Assembly: GCF_000251145.1 (NCBI RefSeq)
Contig: NZ_AIDW01000023.1
Coordinates: forward strand, 124,001 to 188,000
Direction of reading: 5' to 3'
DNA from: Sphingomonas sp. PAMC 26621
GTDB taxonomy: Bacteria; Pseudomonadota; Alphaproteobacteria; Sphingomonadales; Sphingomonadaceae
Length of the DNA: 64,000 nucleotides
Positions 50,422 through 60,291 of this stretch are shown in pieces. Below the pieces are notes generated by a model. The model saw only the letters and a list, made by a program, of their open reading frames with translations. It made no database searches and had not been told where the DNA came from. Made by a program: the position numbers and the translations under genes. Numbering within the stretch: position 1 is the first letter of the stretch; each line of letters starts with the position of its first letter.

Positions 50422-51501
50422 TCAGCTCTTCGCCGTTTCCCGCCGCCATACGTCCCAGTCTGCCTCGGTCGAACACGTAACGGTCCGGCCTGCGCCCTTG
50501 AGCCATCCACCCGGCAGCGCGGCGAGCTCGCGCTTGAGCGTCGACGCATCGCCCGTGCCGCAATGGATCGCGGCCAGATCACGCCCCATCGCCGCGAACA
50601 GATTGGCGTGGAGGGCGGGTGAGAGCGTCTCGAAGTCGATCTTGCTGCTGTTCGGACCAAGCCGTCGGACGACATGGTCCGTGCCGTAGCGCAGCGTCGC
50701 ATCAGGCGAGCGGTAACGACCGTGCGCCAGCCGGTCCGCGAGCCCGGCTTCCTCTCCGCTTCCCCAGGCCGACGGCAACACCGCCTTGATCTCGGCTGCG
50801 ACCGGCCCGCCGCGCCACGCCCCCATCGCGACGAAGCGCGGGCGACCGAGGCTGCCGACGCCTGCCGACCGCGCAGCGATCGTCGCTTCTTCAACCTGTC
50901 CAAGCGCTGCCATCAACGGCTGCTCGAACGCGCGCGGGTTGCATATAGCGGGCGGGGCCGCTTCAAGCTTCGCCCAATAGGCCGCGCGCTGCTTGTCGGT
51001 CGCGGCGAAGGCGTCGCGCAGCCACAGATGATCGCGTTCGAGTACGAAGGCGTTCGGCGCGGCAAGCCCCTCGGCGTAGCCGGCGAGCACCGCGTCAGCG
51101 ATCTCGCCGGCGCGCGTATCGTCGAGCGCGAGGATCAGGCTCGTCGCGAGCCGCACGAGATCGAACGGCCATGGCGCACGCGCCGCTTCGTCAAAATCGT
51201 TGACGCCCCACACCAGCCGCATCTGCGCATCGCGCCAAAGGCCGAAATTGCCCGCGTGTGAATCGACCACCGCGCCAACCCGAGTGGCAGTCATCAGCTC
51301 GGGGCACAGCGTCGGCGCGGTTTCGGCCCAGCGGAAGCAGGTCGCGCGGAGGAACTGGAACGGCGACTTGCGCATCTTGCGATGCTTTTCGGCCAAGTCC
51401 GCAGCGACCACGGCGGTGCCGAGCGAAGCGACGAGCGCGGCTTCGTAGCGGTCGACCGACGCGACGATATCGGAATGATCCCTGGGCATGCCCGGCAGCA
51501 T
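50422..51501 (-). CDS. DUF2252 domain protein
   Basis: About 359 residues. VGAVVDSHAGNFGLWRDAQ and WGVNDFDEAARAPWPFDL are the DUF2252 motifs, resembling a kinase/aminoglycoside phosphotransferase-like active site. FVLERDHLWLRDAF and the RLAHGRYRSPDATLRYG C-terminal region complete it. Substrate and role are unknown. It begins 25 bp after the ExuT-like gene ends on the same strand, so it may be the third gene of the GH3-ExuT transcript. ATGs at 51501 and 51489 are both possible. Confidence 0.85.
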   Translation of the reverse strand: MLPGMPRDHSDIVASVDRYEAALVASLGTAVVAADLAEKHRKMRKSPFQFLRATCFRWAETAPTLCPELMTATRVGAVVDSHAGNFGLWRDAQMRLVWGVNDFDEAARAPWPFDLVRLATSLILALDDTRAGEIADAVLAGYAEGLAAPNAFVLERDHLWLRDAFAATDKQRAAYWAKLEAAPPAICNPRAFEQPLMAALGQVEEATIAARSAGVGSLGRPRFVAMGAWRGGPVAAEIKAVLPSAWGSGEEAGLADRLAHGRYRSPDATLRYGTDHVVRRLGPNSSKIDFETLSPALHANLFAAMGRDLAAIHCGTGDASTLKRELAALPGGWLKGAGRTVTCSTEADWDVWRRETAKS

Positions 51502-51526
51502 AGGACGCGCTGCTCCCCGCGCAACG

Positions 51527-52843
51527 CTACGGGTTGATCGTCACCGGTTCGTAGCGCGGGTTGAGCAGATGAGTCACCAGCAGCGCGAGCAGATACGCCA
51601 GCCCGCAGGCGATGAAGAACGGCTGGTAGCTCCCCACCGTATCGAGCAGCAGTCCGAGCGACTTGGACGCGATGAACCCGCCTGCCGCGCCCGCGAACCC
51701 GCCGAGCCCGACCAGCGTCCCCTGCGCATAGCGCGGGAACAGGTCGCCCGGGAGTGAGAAGAGGTTGGTCGAGAATCCCTGGTGCGCCGCGCAGGCCAGA
51801 CCGATGAAGCCGACCGCGATCCAGATGTTGCTAGCCTGCACCGCGAACATCACCGGGAGCGCGAAGAGCGCGCAGACGAACATCGCCCGCTTGCGCGCGC
51901 GGCCCGTCGCGACTCCGCGCTTGAGCAGGTGCGACGAATACCAGCCTCCCGAAATCGCCCCGAAATCGGCGAGGATATAGATCGCCACCAGCGGCGGCCC
52001 GAAGCTCTTGAGGTCGTAGCCATATTGCTTGCTGAAGAAATCGGGGAGCCAGAACAGGAACGTCCACCACACCGGGTCGATCAGGAACCGCCCCGCCATA
52101 TAGGCCCAGGTCTCGCGATGGCGCAGCACGCTGCGGAAGGTCGCGCGCCCGACGTCGACCGATGGCTCGGTCTCGATCCAGGCACGTTCCTCGGGCGTCA
52201 GCCGGGGGTGGTCGGCGGGCTTGCGGTACAGCCAGAACCACAGGCCCAGCCACACGACGTTGAACAGCCCGGTCACGATGAACGCCCAGCGCCAGTTGAG
52301 CGCGAAGGTCACGACCAGCAGCGAGACGAGCAGCGGCGTCACCACCGCGCCGACGTTGGCGCCGGCGTTGAAGATGCCGATCGCGAGCGCGCGTTCCTTC
52401 TTGGGGAACCATTGCGACACCGCCGCCAGCGCGGACGGGTAGGTCCCCGCCTCGCCCAGCGCGAGCGGGATGCGGGCGATGACGAAGCCGGTCGTGCTCG
52501 TCACCAGCACCTGCGCGAGATGCCCGATCGTCCAGGTCGCGACCGCCAGCAGATAGCCCGTCTTCGCGCCGATCCGGTCGATCAGCCAGCCGAAGAACAG
52601 GAAGCCGAAGCCGTAGCAGACCTGGAAATAGCCGGTGATGTCGCCATAGCCGGTGTTGGACCAGCCGTAGGTCGCCGACAACTCGGGCTTGAGCACGCCG
52701 AGCACGAGCCGGTCGATGTACGACAGGACGACCGCGGCGAACAGGAGCCCGCAGATGATCCAGCGGACTCGCCCGCGCGGGCGGGGGACGGCGTGTTCGG
52801 CGGTCTCGGGGGCCTGCGCGATCTGGTCGCCTAAACTAGTCAT
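51527..52843 (-). CDS. ExuT-like hexuronate MFS transporter (ACS family)
   Basis: 438 residues, twelve predicted membrane helices. VVLSYIDRLVLGVLKPEL is the anion:cation symporter signature, with GFGFLFFGWLIDRIGAKTGY, RIPLALGEAGTYPSALAAVSQWFPKKERALAIGIFNAGANVGAV and the loop TPEERAWIETEP. ACS members near xylan genes carry glucuronate or galacturonate. It lies directly after the GH3 gene (39 bp), opposite the alpha-glucuronidase, fitting uptake of the released glucuronate. Confidence 0.88.
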   Translation of the reverse strand: MTSLGDQIAQAPETAEHAVPRPRGRVRWIICGLLFAAVVLSYIDRLVLGVLKPELSATYGWSNTGYGDITGYFQVCYGFGFLFFGWLIDRIGAKTGYLLAVATWTIGHLAQVLVTSTTGFVIARIPLALGEAGTYPSALAAVSQWFPKKERALAIGIFNAGANVGAVVTPLLVSLLVVTFALNWRWAFIVTGLFNVVWLGLWFWLYRKPADHPRLTPEERAWIETEPSVDVGRATFRSVLRHRETWAYMAGRFLIDPVWWTFLFWLPDFFSKQYGYDLKSFGPPLVAIYILADFGAISGGWYSSHLLKRGVATGRARKRAMFVCALFALPVMFAVQASNIWIAVGFIGLACAAHQGFSTNLFSLPGDLFPRYAQGTLVGLGGFAGAAGGFIASKSLGLLLDTVGSYQPFFIACGLAYLLALLVTHLLNPRYEPVTINP

Positions 52844-52882
52844 CGTTGCACAGGCGGACGGGGGAAAATCATGGGCGGTTCC

Positions 52883-55255
52883 TCAGGCGATTTCGAGTTG
52901 GGCGGTCTTGAGATCGGCCGAGCTGGCGCCCGCCATGACGTCGAACAGACCGGGTTCGACGACTTCGTGCATCTCATTGTTCCACAAGGAGAAAGCGTCC
53001 GGACCGAGCTGGAAGCGGAGCGTCCGCCGCTCGCCGGGCTTGAGCGTAACCCGTTCGAATCCCTTCAATTCCTTGACCGGGCGCGTCACCGACGAAACCT
53101 GGTCGTGGACGTAGATCTGGACCACTTCGTCCCCCGTTCGGTCACCGATGTTGGCGACGTCGACCTCGACGCTCACCGTGTCACCGACGCCGATCCGCGC
53201 GGCCGACAGGCGGGGCGCGCCGACCTCGAACCGGGTGTAGCTCAGCCCGAACCCGAACGGGAACAAGGGGCGCGCGTCCTTGAACAGATAGCCGCGCCGC
53301 GCGGACGGTTTCTCGTTGTAATACAAAGGCACCTGCCCGACCTCGCGGACGACGCTGACCGGCAGTTTCGCGCCCGGATTGATGTCGCCGAACAGCGCTT
53401 CCGCGATCGCGGTGCCGCCTTCCTGCCCGACATACCAGCATTCGAGCAGCGCATTCGCCCCGCGCACCACGTTCGGCCATGACGGCGGGCGCCCGTTGAT
53501 CGCCACGACCACGACCGGCTTCCCCGTCGCCTTCACCGCATCGAACAAGGCGTTCTGCTCGCCGAGCAGGTCGAGGTCGATCCGGTCGCCGAGATGCGTT
53601 TTCGCATAGCCTTCGCGGCTGGTCTGCTCGGTATCGCCGATCGCGAGCAGCACGATGTCGCACCCTTGCGCCACCGCGACCGCCTCTGCGATCAGCGCGC
53701 GGTTCTTTTCCGGGTCGCCAAGCAGCACCGCGTTCGCCGACCGGTCCTCGCTCTGCGTGATGAAGACGCCCTGTGCGTGGACAACCTCGGCCTTCCCGGC
53801 GAGCCGCGCGCGAACGCCTTCGAGCAGCGAGACCGTCTGCCGCGGGATCGACGAATAACCGCCGAGCCGCGCGACCGCCGCGTTCGGGCCGATCACCGCG
53901 ACACGCTTGTGCTTGCCCGCGGTGAGCGGGAGCGTGCCGTCGTTGACGAGCAACGCAATCGACCGCCGCGCCGCTTCCAGCGCAAGCGCGCGTGCCTCTG
54001 CGTTGGCGGTGAGCTTCGCCGCCGCGACGGGATCGACCGGCCCCGCCTCGAACAGCCCCGCGCGGAATTTCATTCGCAGCATGTGCGCGCACGCCGCATC
54101 GACCAACGCAACCGGCACCTTGCCCCCGCGCACCGCCGCCGCGAGCCCGCGATAGGCGACGCCGTCGGGCAGGTCGCAATCGACCCCCGCCTGCAACGCA
54201 AGCAACGCCGCGCCGTCCATGTCTTTCGCAAGATGATGGAAATAGGAGAGCTCGGGGATTGCCGCATAATCGCTGACGATCGCGCCGTCGAAGCCCCATT
54301 CGCCGCGCAACACGTCATGCAGCAGCCAGCGATTGGCATGGCTCGGGACGCCGTCGATCTCATTATACGACGGCATCACCGCACCGATTCCGGTGCGCTT
54401 CACCACCGCGCGGAACGGCGGGAAGAAATCGGAGCGCAGCTCGCGCTCGCCGAGCGCAGCGGGCGCGACATTGTCCCCCGCCATCGGCTGGCCGTGCCCG
54501 GTCATGTGCTTCAAGGTGGCGAACACCTTGCCCGGCCCGAGCGTCTTGCCCTGCCCCTGCAACCCGGTGACCGCAGCGACCCCCATTTCGCCGCAGAGAT
54601 ACGGGTCCTCGCCGAACGTTTCCTCGATCCGCCCCCAGCGTGGATCGCGCGCGATGTCGACGACCGGGGACAGCGCGAGCACCGTCCCGTGCGCGCGGAC
54701 CTCACGCCCGATCACCGCATTGACCCGCTCGACCAGACCGCGGTCGAACGACCCGGCGAGCGCGATCGCCTGCGGGAAGCTGGTCGCCTCGGGCGCCATA
54801 TAGCCGTGGAGCGCTTCCTCGTGGAACAGGATCGGGATGCCGAGCCGGGTCCGCGTCCGCGCCCAATCCTGCGCGGCATTGACGAAGGCGATCGTATCGG
54901 CGGGCTTGCGCCAGCGCCCGGTAACGTCCGTGCCGGTATTGTTCGCAGTCGCCGCGCCGCCGCGATCCGACGGGCGTGCGATCTGGCCAATGCCGTTGGG
55001 ATAAGTGGTATCCGCGCGCGTGGGCGCAAAGGCGCTGGCGTCGTCCATCACGTCGCGCTTCGCGGTCGACAGCGTAATCAACTGCGCGACCTTCTCCTCG
55101 AGCGTCATCCGCCCGAGCAGGTCGCTGACGCGAAGATCGACCGGCGCGCGGCGGTCGCGATAGACCGGCTGCGTCGCGGCGCGGACGCCACCCGGAAGAA
55201 GCCCAAGCGCGGAGACCGAGGCGGTCCAGCGCAACACGTCTCGGCGAGTCGTCAC
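52883..55255 (-). CDS. Glycoside hydrolase family 3 (beta-xylosidase/beta-glucosidase)
   Basis: 790 residues. An N-terminal RR-containing signal (TTRRDVLRW...GLLPGG) suggests Tat export to the periplasm. GH3 domains are complete: PVYRDRRAPVDLRVSDLLGR opens it, KHMTGHGQP and FDGAIVSDYAAI with the nucleophile Asp follow, then the second domain and an Fn3-like C-terminal domain (FGFGLSYTRFEVG). Specificity is probably beta-xylosidase given the neighbours. It is the first gene of a minus-strand operon with ExuT and possibly DUF2252, controlled by a LacI-type operator at 55383. Confidence 0.93.
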   Translation of the reverse strand: MTTRRDVLRWTASVSALGLLPGGVRAATQPVYRDRRAPVDLRVSDLLGRMTLEEKVAQLITLSTAKRDVMDDASAFAPTRADTTYPNGIGQIARPSDRGGAATANNTGTDVTGRWRKPADTIAFVNAAQDWARTRTRLGIPILFHEEALHGYMAPEATSFPQAIALAGSFDRGLVERVNAVIGREVRAHGTVLALSPVVDIARDPRWGRIEETFGEDPYLCGEMGVAAVTGLQGQGKTLGPGKVFATLKHMTGHGQPMAGDNVAPAALGERELRSDFFPPFRAVVKRTGIGAVMPSYNEIDGVPSHANRWLLHDVLRGEWGFDGAIVSDYAAIPELSYFHHLAKDMDGAALLALQAGVDCDLPDGVAYRGLAAAVRGGKVPVALVDAACAHMLRMKFRAGLFEAGPVDPVAAAKLTANAEARALALEAARRSIALLVNDGTLPLTAGKHKRVAVIGPNAAVARLGGYSSIPRQTVSLLEGVRARLAGKAEVVHAQGVFITQSEDRSANAVLLGDPEKNRALIAEAVAVAQGCDIVLLAIGDTEQTSREGYAKTHLGDRIDLDLLGEQNALFDAVKATGKPVVVVAINGRPPSWPNVVRGANALLECWYVGQEGGTAIAEALFGDINPGAKLPVSVVREVGQVPLYYNEKPSARRGYLFKDARPLFPFGFGLSYTRFEVGAPRLSAARIGVGDTVSVEVDVANIGDRTGDEVVQIYVHDQVSSVTRPVKELKGFERVTLKPGERRTLRFQLGPDAFSLWNNEMHEVVEPGLFDVMAGASSADLKTAQLEIA

Positions 55256-55382
55256 GCAGCCGCCCCGCGCGTCGATTTCGCGCGATCACAGGGGCCTTTG
55301 CCCCCTTGCTTGTCTGCGACCAGACCCATCCGCATCCTTCCCGTTCGACGTCAACGTGGCATTGCTGGCGATGCCTTCGTTG

Positions 55383-55422
55383 TGTTAGCGTTATCATGCG
55401 TCAGGCGTCGTCGTTCTGTCAA
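55383..55422 (-). promoter_or_regulatory. LacI-type operator and promoter of the GH3 operon
   Basis: The operator TGTTAGCGTTATCA (55383-55396) matches the complement of that at 63095-63108 in 13 of 14 positions. On the minus strand TTGACA (complement at 55417-55422) is placed 20 bp upstream of it, with CATGAT as a possible -10 element overlapping the operator. It also lies upstream of the divergent alpha-glucuronidase gene. Confidence 0.6.
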
Positions 55423-55480
55423 CGACCGCGCGGCAGACCGACGACCGGACCAATCCGGCGGGCGACGACGGAGGGTGATG

Positions 55481-57625
55481 ATGGACATGCGCAACCTGGT
55501 AAAACGGACGATCGTCGCGGCGTTGCTCGCCGGCGTTGCCACCCCCGCCTTCGCCGAAGACGGCTATGATCTCTGGCTGCGCTATCGTCCGCTCGCCGCC
55601 GCGCAAGGGACCGACACCGCCGCGATCACCGTTCTCGGCGACACGCCGACGCTGCGGGTCGCGGGTGCGGAACTGACGCGCGGCCTGTCCGGTCTGTCGG
55701 CGCATCCCGTTCCGCTGGTGGCCGAAGCGCGCGCGGGTGCGATCGTCCTTGCGGTCAGCAGCGCGCCGCAGCTTGCCGCGCTCAAGCTGCCGACCGAGGC
55801 GCTCGGGCAGGAAGGCTATCTCGTCCGCGCGGTCGATCTCGACGGCCGCCGCGTGACGCTCGTCACCGCGAACACCGATCGCGGGGTGCTTTATGGCGCG
55901 TTCGCCTTGCTCCGCTGGGTCCAGACCGGCCATCCGCCTGCCGGGGTCGACCTGTCTTCCACCCCGCACGTCGCGTTGCGGGTGCTCGATCATTGGGACA
56001 ATCTCGATGGGACGGTCGAGCGCGGCTATTCGGGCCAGTCGCTGTGGGACTGGTGGACGCTCCCCGACTATCGCGACCCGCGCTACACCGATTATGCGCG
56101 TGCCAATGCCTCGATCGGGATCAACGGCAGCGTCCTCAACAACGTCAACGCCAAGGCCGAAAGCCTGACCCCGTTCTATATCGCCAAGGCCGCGGCGCTC
56201 GCGGATATCTTCCGGCCCTACGGGATCAAGGTCTATCTCTCGGCGCGCTTCTCCGCACCGATCGAGCTTGGCGGCCTCAAGACCGCCGATCCGCTCGATC
56301 CGCAGGTCGCGGCGTGGTGGCGCGCGAAGGCGGACGAGATCTACCGCGCGATCCCCGATTTCGGCGGCTTTCTGGTGAAGGCCAATTCGGAAGGCCAGCC
56401 CGGCCCGCAGGATTACCACCGCACGCATGCGGACGGCGCGAACATGCTCGCCGCCGCGGTCGCGCCACACAACGGAATCGTGATGTGGCGCGCGTTTGTC
56501 TACGCGCAGGAAAATGCCGAGGATCGCGCCAAGCAGGCGTATGACGACTTCCATCCGCTTGACGGGAAGTTCGCGTCGAACGTGATCGTCCAGGTCAAGA
56601 ACGGCGCGATCGATTTCCAGCCGCGCGAGCCGTTCCATCCCTTGTTCGGCGCGATGCCAAAGACGCCGCTGATGATGGAATTCCAGATCACCAAGGAATA
56701 TCTCGGCCAGGCGACGCACCTCGCCTATCTCGGCCCGATGTTCGAGGAGACGCTGCGGGGCGACACGCTCGCACACGGCAAGGGATCGACGGTCGCGCGG
56801 GTGGTCGACGGGACGCTCGACCATCATGCGCTGACGGGCATGGCGGGGGTCGCCAATATCGGGCGTGACCGCGACTGGTCGGGATCGACCTTCAACCAGG
56901 CGAACTGGTTCGCGTTCGGGCGGTTCGCGTGGAACCCCGACGACAGCGCGGAGGCGATTGCGCGCGACTGGGCGGCGATGACGTTCGAGCCTGCGCCCGC
57001 GGTCGTCGGGCCGGTGGTGAAGATGATGGCGGGCTCGCGCGAGGCGGTGGTCGACTACATGACCCCGCTCGGGCTCGCGCATGTGATGGCGACCGGGCAT
57101 CATTACGGGCCGGGGCTGTGGATCTCCGATCTCAAGCGGCCCGAATGGAACCCCTATTATTATCACCGCGCGACCAGCGACGCGGTCGGGGTGGAGCGCG
57201 GGCCGAAGGGCAATGCCGCGACCGCGCAATATGCGCCCGCGCTCGCACGGATGCTCGCCGACCCGAAGACGACGCCGGAGCGCGACCTTTTGTGGTTCCA
57301 CCGCGTCCCGTGGACGTACCGGCTGAAATCGGGCGAGACGGTGTGGCAGGGGATGGTCGGCGATTACGACCGCGGCGTCGACTATGTCGCCGGGATGCGC
57401 GCGGACTGGGCGACGCTCCGCCTGCGGATCGACGCCGAACGCTTCGCCAAGACCGAGAGCTTCCTCGGCGTGCAGCAGCGCGAGGCGCAGTGGTGGCGCG
57501 ATGCGAGCCTGTCTTACTGGATGTCGGTGAACGGGCTTCCGCTGCCGGCGGGCGTGCGCCCTCCCGCGCATGACCTCTCCTGGTACAAGGCGCAGCGGTT
57601 TCCTTACGCCCCCGGAAACCCCTGA
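55481..57625 (+). CDS. aguA: Alpha-glucuronidase, GH67, exported
   Basis: 714 residues. The signal peptide (MDMRNLVKRTIVAALLAGVA ending AFA) directs export. The N-terminal domain and the GH67 barrel have RVLDHWDNLDGTVERGYSG, GIKVYLSARFSAPIELGG, FGGFLVKANSEGQPGPQDY, VMWRAFVY and NQANWFAFGRFAWNPD. GH67 removes 4-O-methylglucuronate from the end of glucuronoxylan oligomers. An open frame runs far upstream, but ATG 55481 (or 55487) has GGAGGG at good spacing. It is followed by the LacI gene after 52 bp, so that regulator is in the same operon. Confidence 0.95.
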   Translation: MDMRNLVKRTIVAALLAGVATPAFAEDGYDLWLRYRPLAAAQGTDTAAITVLGDTPTLRVAGAELTRGLSGLSAHPVPLVAEARAGAIVLAVSSAPQLAALKLPTEALGQEGYLVRAVDLDGRRVTLVTANTDRGVLYGAFALLRWVQTGHPPAGVDLSSTPHVALRVLDHWDNLDGTVERGYSGQSLWDWWTLPDYRDPRYTDYARANASIGINGSVLNNVNAKAESLTPFYIAKAAALADIFRPYGIKVYLSARFSAPIELGGLKTADPLDPQVAAWWRAKADEIYRAIPDFGGFLVKANSEGQPGPQDYHRTHADGANMLAAAVAPHNGIVMWRAFVYAQENAEDRAKQAYDDFHPLDGKFASNVIVQVKNGAIDFQPREPFHPLFGAMPKTPLMMEFQITKEYLGQATHLAYLGPMFEETLRGDTLAHGKGSTVARVVDGTLDHHALTGMAGVANIGRDRDWSGSTFNQANWFAFGRFAWNPDDSAEAIARDWAAMTFEPAPAVVGPVVKMMAGSREAVVDYMTPLGLAHVMATGHHYGPGLWISDLKRPEWNPYYYHRATSDAVGVERGPKGNAATAQYAPALARMLADPKTTPERDLLWFHRVPWTYRLKSGETVWQGMVGDYDRGVDYVAGMRADWATLRLRIDAERFAKTESFLGVQQREAQWWRDASLSYWMSVNGLPLPAGVRPPAHDLSWYKAQRFPYAPGNP

Positions 57626-57677
57626 CTTGCCGAGAGCGTAAGGATCGGCCCATAGTCCGCGAGACGAAAGGATCCGA

Positions 57678-58763
57678 ATGACGGAAACACGACCCTCGCG
57701 GCGGCAGCACAATGTGCCGACGATCACCGATGTCGCGCGCAAAGCGGGCGTGTCGCCGATGACCGTGTCGCGCGTCATCAACGCCAAGGACACGGTCCGC
57801 GCGCAGACGCGCGAGCGGGTCGAGGCGGCGATCGCGGAGCTCAACTACGCGCCCAATGCCGCCGCGCGGACGCTGGCGGGGGGCGAGGAGATCCGGATCG
57901 GGCTGCTCCATTCGAACCCAAGCTTCGCCTATCTGAGTGCGTTCCTCGTCGGCAGCCTCGACCAGGCGAGCCGGAGCAACGTCCAGCTTGTCGTCGAGAA
58001 ATGCGACGAGCCCGGGCAGGAAGCCGCCGCGGTCGCGCACCTCCTCAACGGACGGGTCGACGGGATCGTGCTGCCGCCGCCGCTGAGCGATTCCCCCGAC
58101 GTGCTGGCCGCGCTCGAGGCTGCCGGCGTGCCGATCGTCGCGGTCGCGACCGGGCGCGCGCCGGGCTGGGCATTGTCGGTGAGCATCGACGATCGCCAGG
58201 CGGCGTATGACATGACGCGGCATCTCGGCACGCTCGGGCATCGCCGGATCGGGTTCATCACCGGCAACCCCAACCAGACCGCGAGCGCGGAACGGCTCGA
58301 CGGCTATCGCGCGGCGCTGGCCGATCTCGACCTGCCCGATGATCCCGCGCTGGTGGAGGAAGGGCTGTTCACCTATCGCTCGGGGCTCGATGCGGCTGAC
58401 CGCCTGCTCGAACTGAGCGATCCGCCCTCGGCGATCTTCGCGTCGAACGACGACATGGCGGCGGCGACGGTCGCGATCGCGCATCGCCGCGGGCTCGACG
58501 TGCCGAGCGACCTGACGGTGTGTGGGTTCGACGATACCGCGCTCGCGACGACGATCTGGCCCGAGCTGACGACGATCCGCCAGCCGGTGGTGGAAATGTC
58601 GCGGATGGCGGTCGAGTTGCTGGTCCACGCGATCCGGATGGGCAAGGCGGGGCGGCCCGAGGATGTCGGCGAACCGCATGTGCTGGCGGATTACACGCTG
58701 ATCCGGCGCCAGTCGGATGCGGCACCGCGGCGTCGGCCTGCGGCACGGCGCGTACCGGACTGA
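57678..58763 (+). CDS. LacI-family transcriptional regulator of the xylan/xylose genes
   Basis: 361 residues. The N-terminal LacI helix-turn-helix has TITDVARKAGVSPMTVSRVI, the hinge helix NAAARTLAGG is at about 70, and the periplasmic-binding-like core has DGIVLPPPLSDSP, GHRRIGFITGNPNQTASAER and VCGFDDTALATTIWPELTTI. The operator pair at 55383 and 63095 is of the type read by LacI proteins, and this is the only LacI gene here. It is the second gene of the GH67 operon and so presumably autoregulated. A strong terminator follows. Confidence 0.92.
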   Translation: MTETRPSRRQHNVPTITDVARKAGVSPMTVSRVINAKDTVRAQTRERVEAAIAELNYAPNAAARTLAGGEEIRIGLLHSNPSFAYLSAFLVGSLDQASRSNVQLVVEKCDEPGQEAAAVAHLLNGRVDGIVLPPPLSDSPDVLAALEAAGVPIVAVATGRAPGWALSVSIDDRQAAYDMTRHLGTLGHRRIGFITGNPNQTASAERLDGYRAALADLDLPDDPALVEEGLFTYRSGLDAADRLLELSDPPSAIFASNDDMAAATVAIAHRRGLDVPSDLTVCGFDDTALATTIWPELTTIRQPVVEMSRMAVELLVHAIRMGKAGRPEDVGEPHVLADYTLIRRQSDAAPRRRPAARRVPD

Positions 58764-58777
58764 CCGGTCCGCGCACG

Positions 58778-58815
58778 AAAAAGGCGTCGTTCCAATTGGA
58801 ACGACGCCTTTTTTT
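58778..58815. terminator. Strong bidirectional intrinsic terminator
   Basis: GGCGTCGTTCC and its complement GGAACGACGCC flank AATT, preceded by an A-run and followed by a T-run of seven to eight. It lies 14 bp after the LacI stop and 22 bp before the convergent sugar-porter stop, so it can end both transcripts. Confidence 0.9.
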
Positions 58816-58836
58816 CTGGCCCTCGGAGGAGGTGGG

Positions 58837-60270
58837 TTACCCCTCCATGTCCTCGAGCTCGCGCCCGCGGGTTTCGTTGACCATCGCCTTCACGAAGAAG
58901 AACGAGATCGCCGCGAACACCGCATAGCCGGTGTAGGTGACCGCGAGGCCCGGCGACACCACGAGCGCGGGGAAGCTGACCGAGATCGCGGCATTGGCGA
59001 TCCACTGTGCGAAGCCTGCGACAGCAAGCCCCGACCCTCGGATCTGGTTGGGGAACATCTCGCCGAGCATGACCCACATGATCGGGCCCCAGCTGAAGTT
59101 GAAAAAGATGACGTAGAGGTTCGCCGCAACGAGCGCGATCACGCCGTTGTTGCCCGGCAGCGACACCGCGCCATCCGCGCCGGTCACTGCGGTCGAGAAC
59201 GCGTACGCGACGGTCGCGAGCGTCACCGCCATGCCGGCCGAACCGACCAGCAGCAGCGGCTTGCGGCCGATCTTGTCGACGAAGGCGATCGTGAAGACGC
59301 ACGCGCCGATCGACAGCACGCCCGACAGGATGTTGGTCTGAAGCGCGTAATTCTCGGAGAAGCCGACCGCTTCCCACAGCGTCGCGCCGTAATAGAAGAC
59401 GACGTTGATGCCGACGAGCTGCTGGAACACCGCAAGCCCGATGCCCGCCCACAGGATCGGACGGATCTTGCCGGTGCGCTTGTCGAGCAGGTCGGACAGG
59501 CGTGGCTTGTGATGATCGGCCGACAGGCTCGCGCGGATCTCGGTGACCTTGCGGTCCGCCTCTTCCTGCCCGAACAGCCGCGCGAGCACGACGCGCGCCC
59601 GCTCGTCATACCCCTTCACCATCAGGTAGCGCGGGCTCTCCGGGATGATCAGCAGCGCGAGGAAGTAGATCGCGGCGGGGATCGCCTGGAGCCAGAACAT
59701 CCAGCGCCAGGCGGGCTCGCCGAGCCAGAGGATCGCGGTCGAACCGCCCGCGTAGCGCGCGAGCACGTAATTGGCGACGAACGCGCCGGTCAGCCCGGTG
59801 ATGATCATCACCTGCTGAACGCTCGACAGCCGCCCGCGGATCGAGGCGGGGGTGACTTCGGAGATATAGACCGGCGAGATCACGCTCGCCGCGCCGACGC
59901 CGAGGCCGCCGACGATGCGCGCGAGGATGAAGATGATCGACGAGCCCGCAGCCCCCGCCGCGAGCGCGCTGACGAGGAACAGCGCCGCGGCGAGCATCAT
60001 CACGCTGCGCCGCCCAATCCGGTCCGCCAGCCGCCCGGCGGTGAACGCGCCGATCGACGAACCGACGAGGATCGCACCGACGTTGATCCCGATCCCGAGC
60101 TTGCCGAGGTCGAACGCCGCCTCGAGCCCCTTTTGCGTGCCGTTGATGACGCCCGAATCATAGCCGAACATGAACCCGCCGATCGTCGCCACCGCGACGA
60201 TCGCGGCAATGAAGCCGAAATTCACCTTGCTCATGTCCGGGCCTACCCCCGGCAGCGATACCGTCGCCAT
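58837..60270 (-). CDS. XylE-like sugar porter (MFS)
   Basis: 477 residues with twelve transmembrane segments of the sugar porter family. GGFMFGYDSGVINGTQKGLE, GRLADRIGRRSVMM, SVQQVMIITGL, the PESPRYLM motif before the central loop and QQLVGINVVFYYGATLW are characteristic. With the xylose enzymes upstream on the same strand, D-xylose uptake is the likely role. ATG 60270 has AAGGA seven bases upstream, preferred to ATG 60234. It is the last gene of the operon that starts at xylX. Confidence 0.92.
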   Translation of the reverse strand: MATVSLPGVGPDMSKVNFGFIAAIVAVATIGGFMFGYDSGVINGTQKGLEAAFDLGKLGIGINVGAILVGSSIGAFTAGRLADRIGRRSVMMLAAALFLVSALAAGAAGSSIIFILARIVGGLGVGAASVISPVYISEVTPASIRGRLSSVQQVMIITGLTGAFVANYVLARYAGGSTAILWLGEPAWRWMFWLQAIPAAIYFLALLIIPESPRYLMVKGYDERARVVLARLFGQEEADRKVTEIRASLSADHHKPRLSDLLDKRTGKIRPILWAGIGLAVFQQLVGINVVFYYGATLWEAVGFSENYALQTNILSGVLSIGACVFTIAFVDKIGRKPLLLVGSAGMAVTLATVAYAFSTAVTGADGAVSLPGNNGVIALVAANLYVIFFNFSWGPIMWVMLGEMFPNQIRGSGLAVAGFAQWIANAAISVSFPALVVSPGLAVTYTGYAVFAAISFFFVKAMVNETRGRELEDMEG

Positions 60271-60291
60271 AGTCCGTTCCTTCTCCGTCTT

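Noticed and set aside
53594..55480. Upstream extension of the alpha-glucuronidase frame across the GH3 gene
   Set aside because: The extension is Arg/His-rich and overlaps GH3 on the opposite strand. The signal peptide and ribosome-binding site place the true start at 55481.
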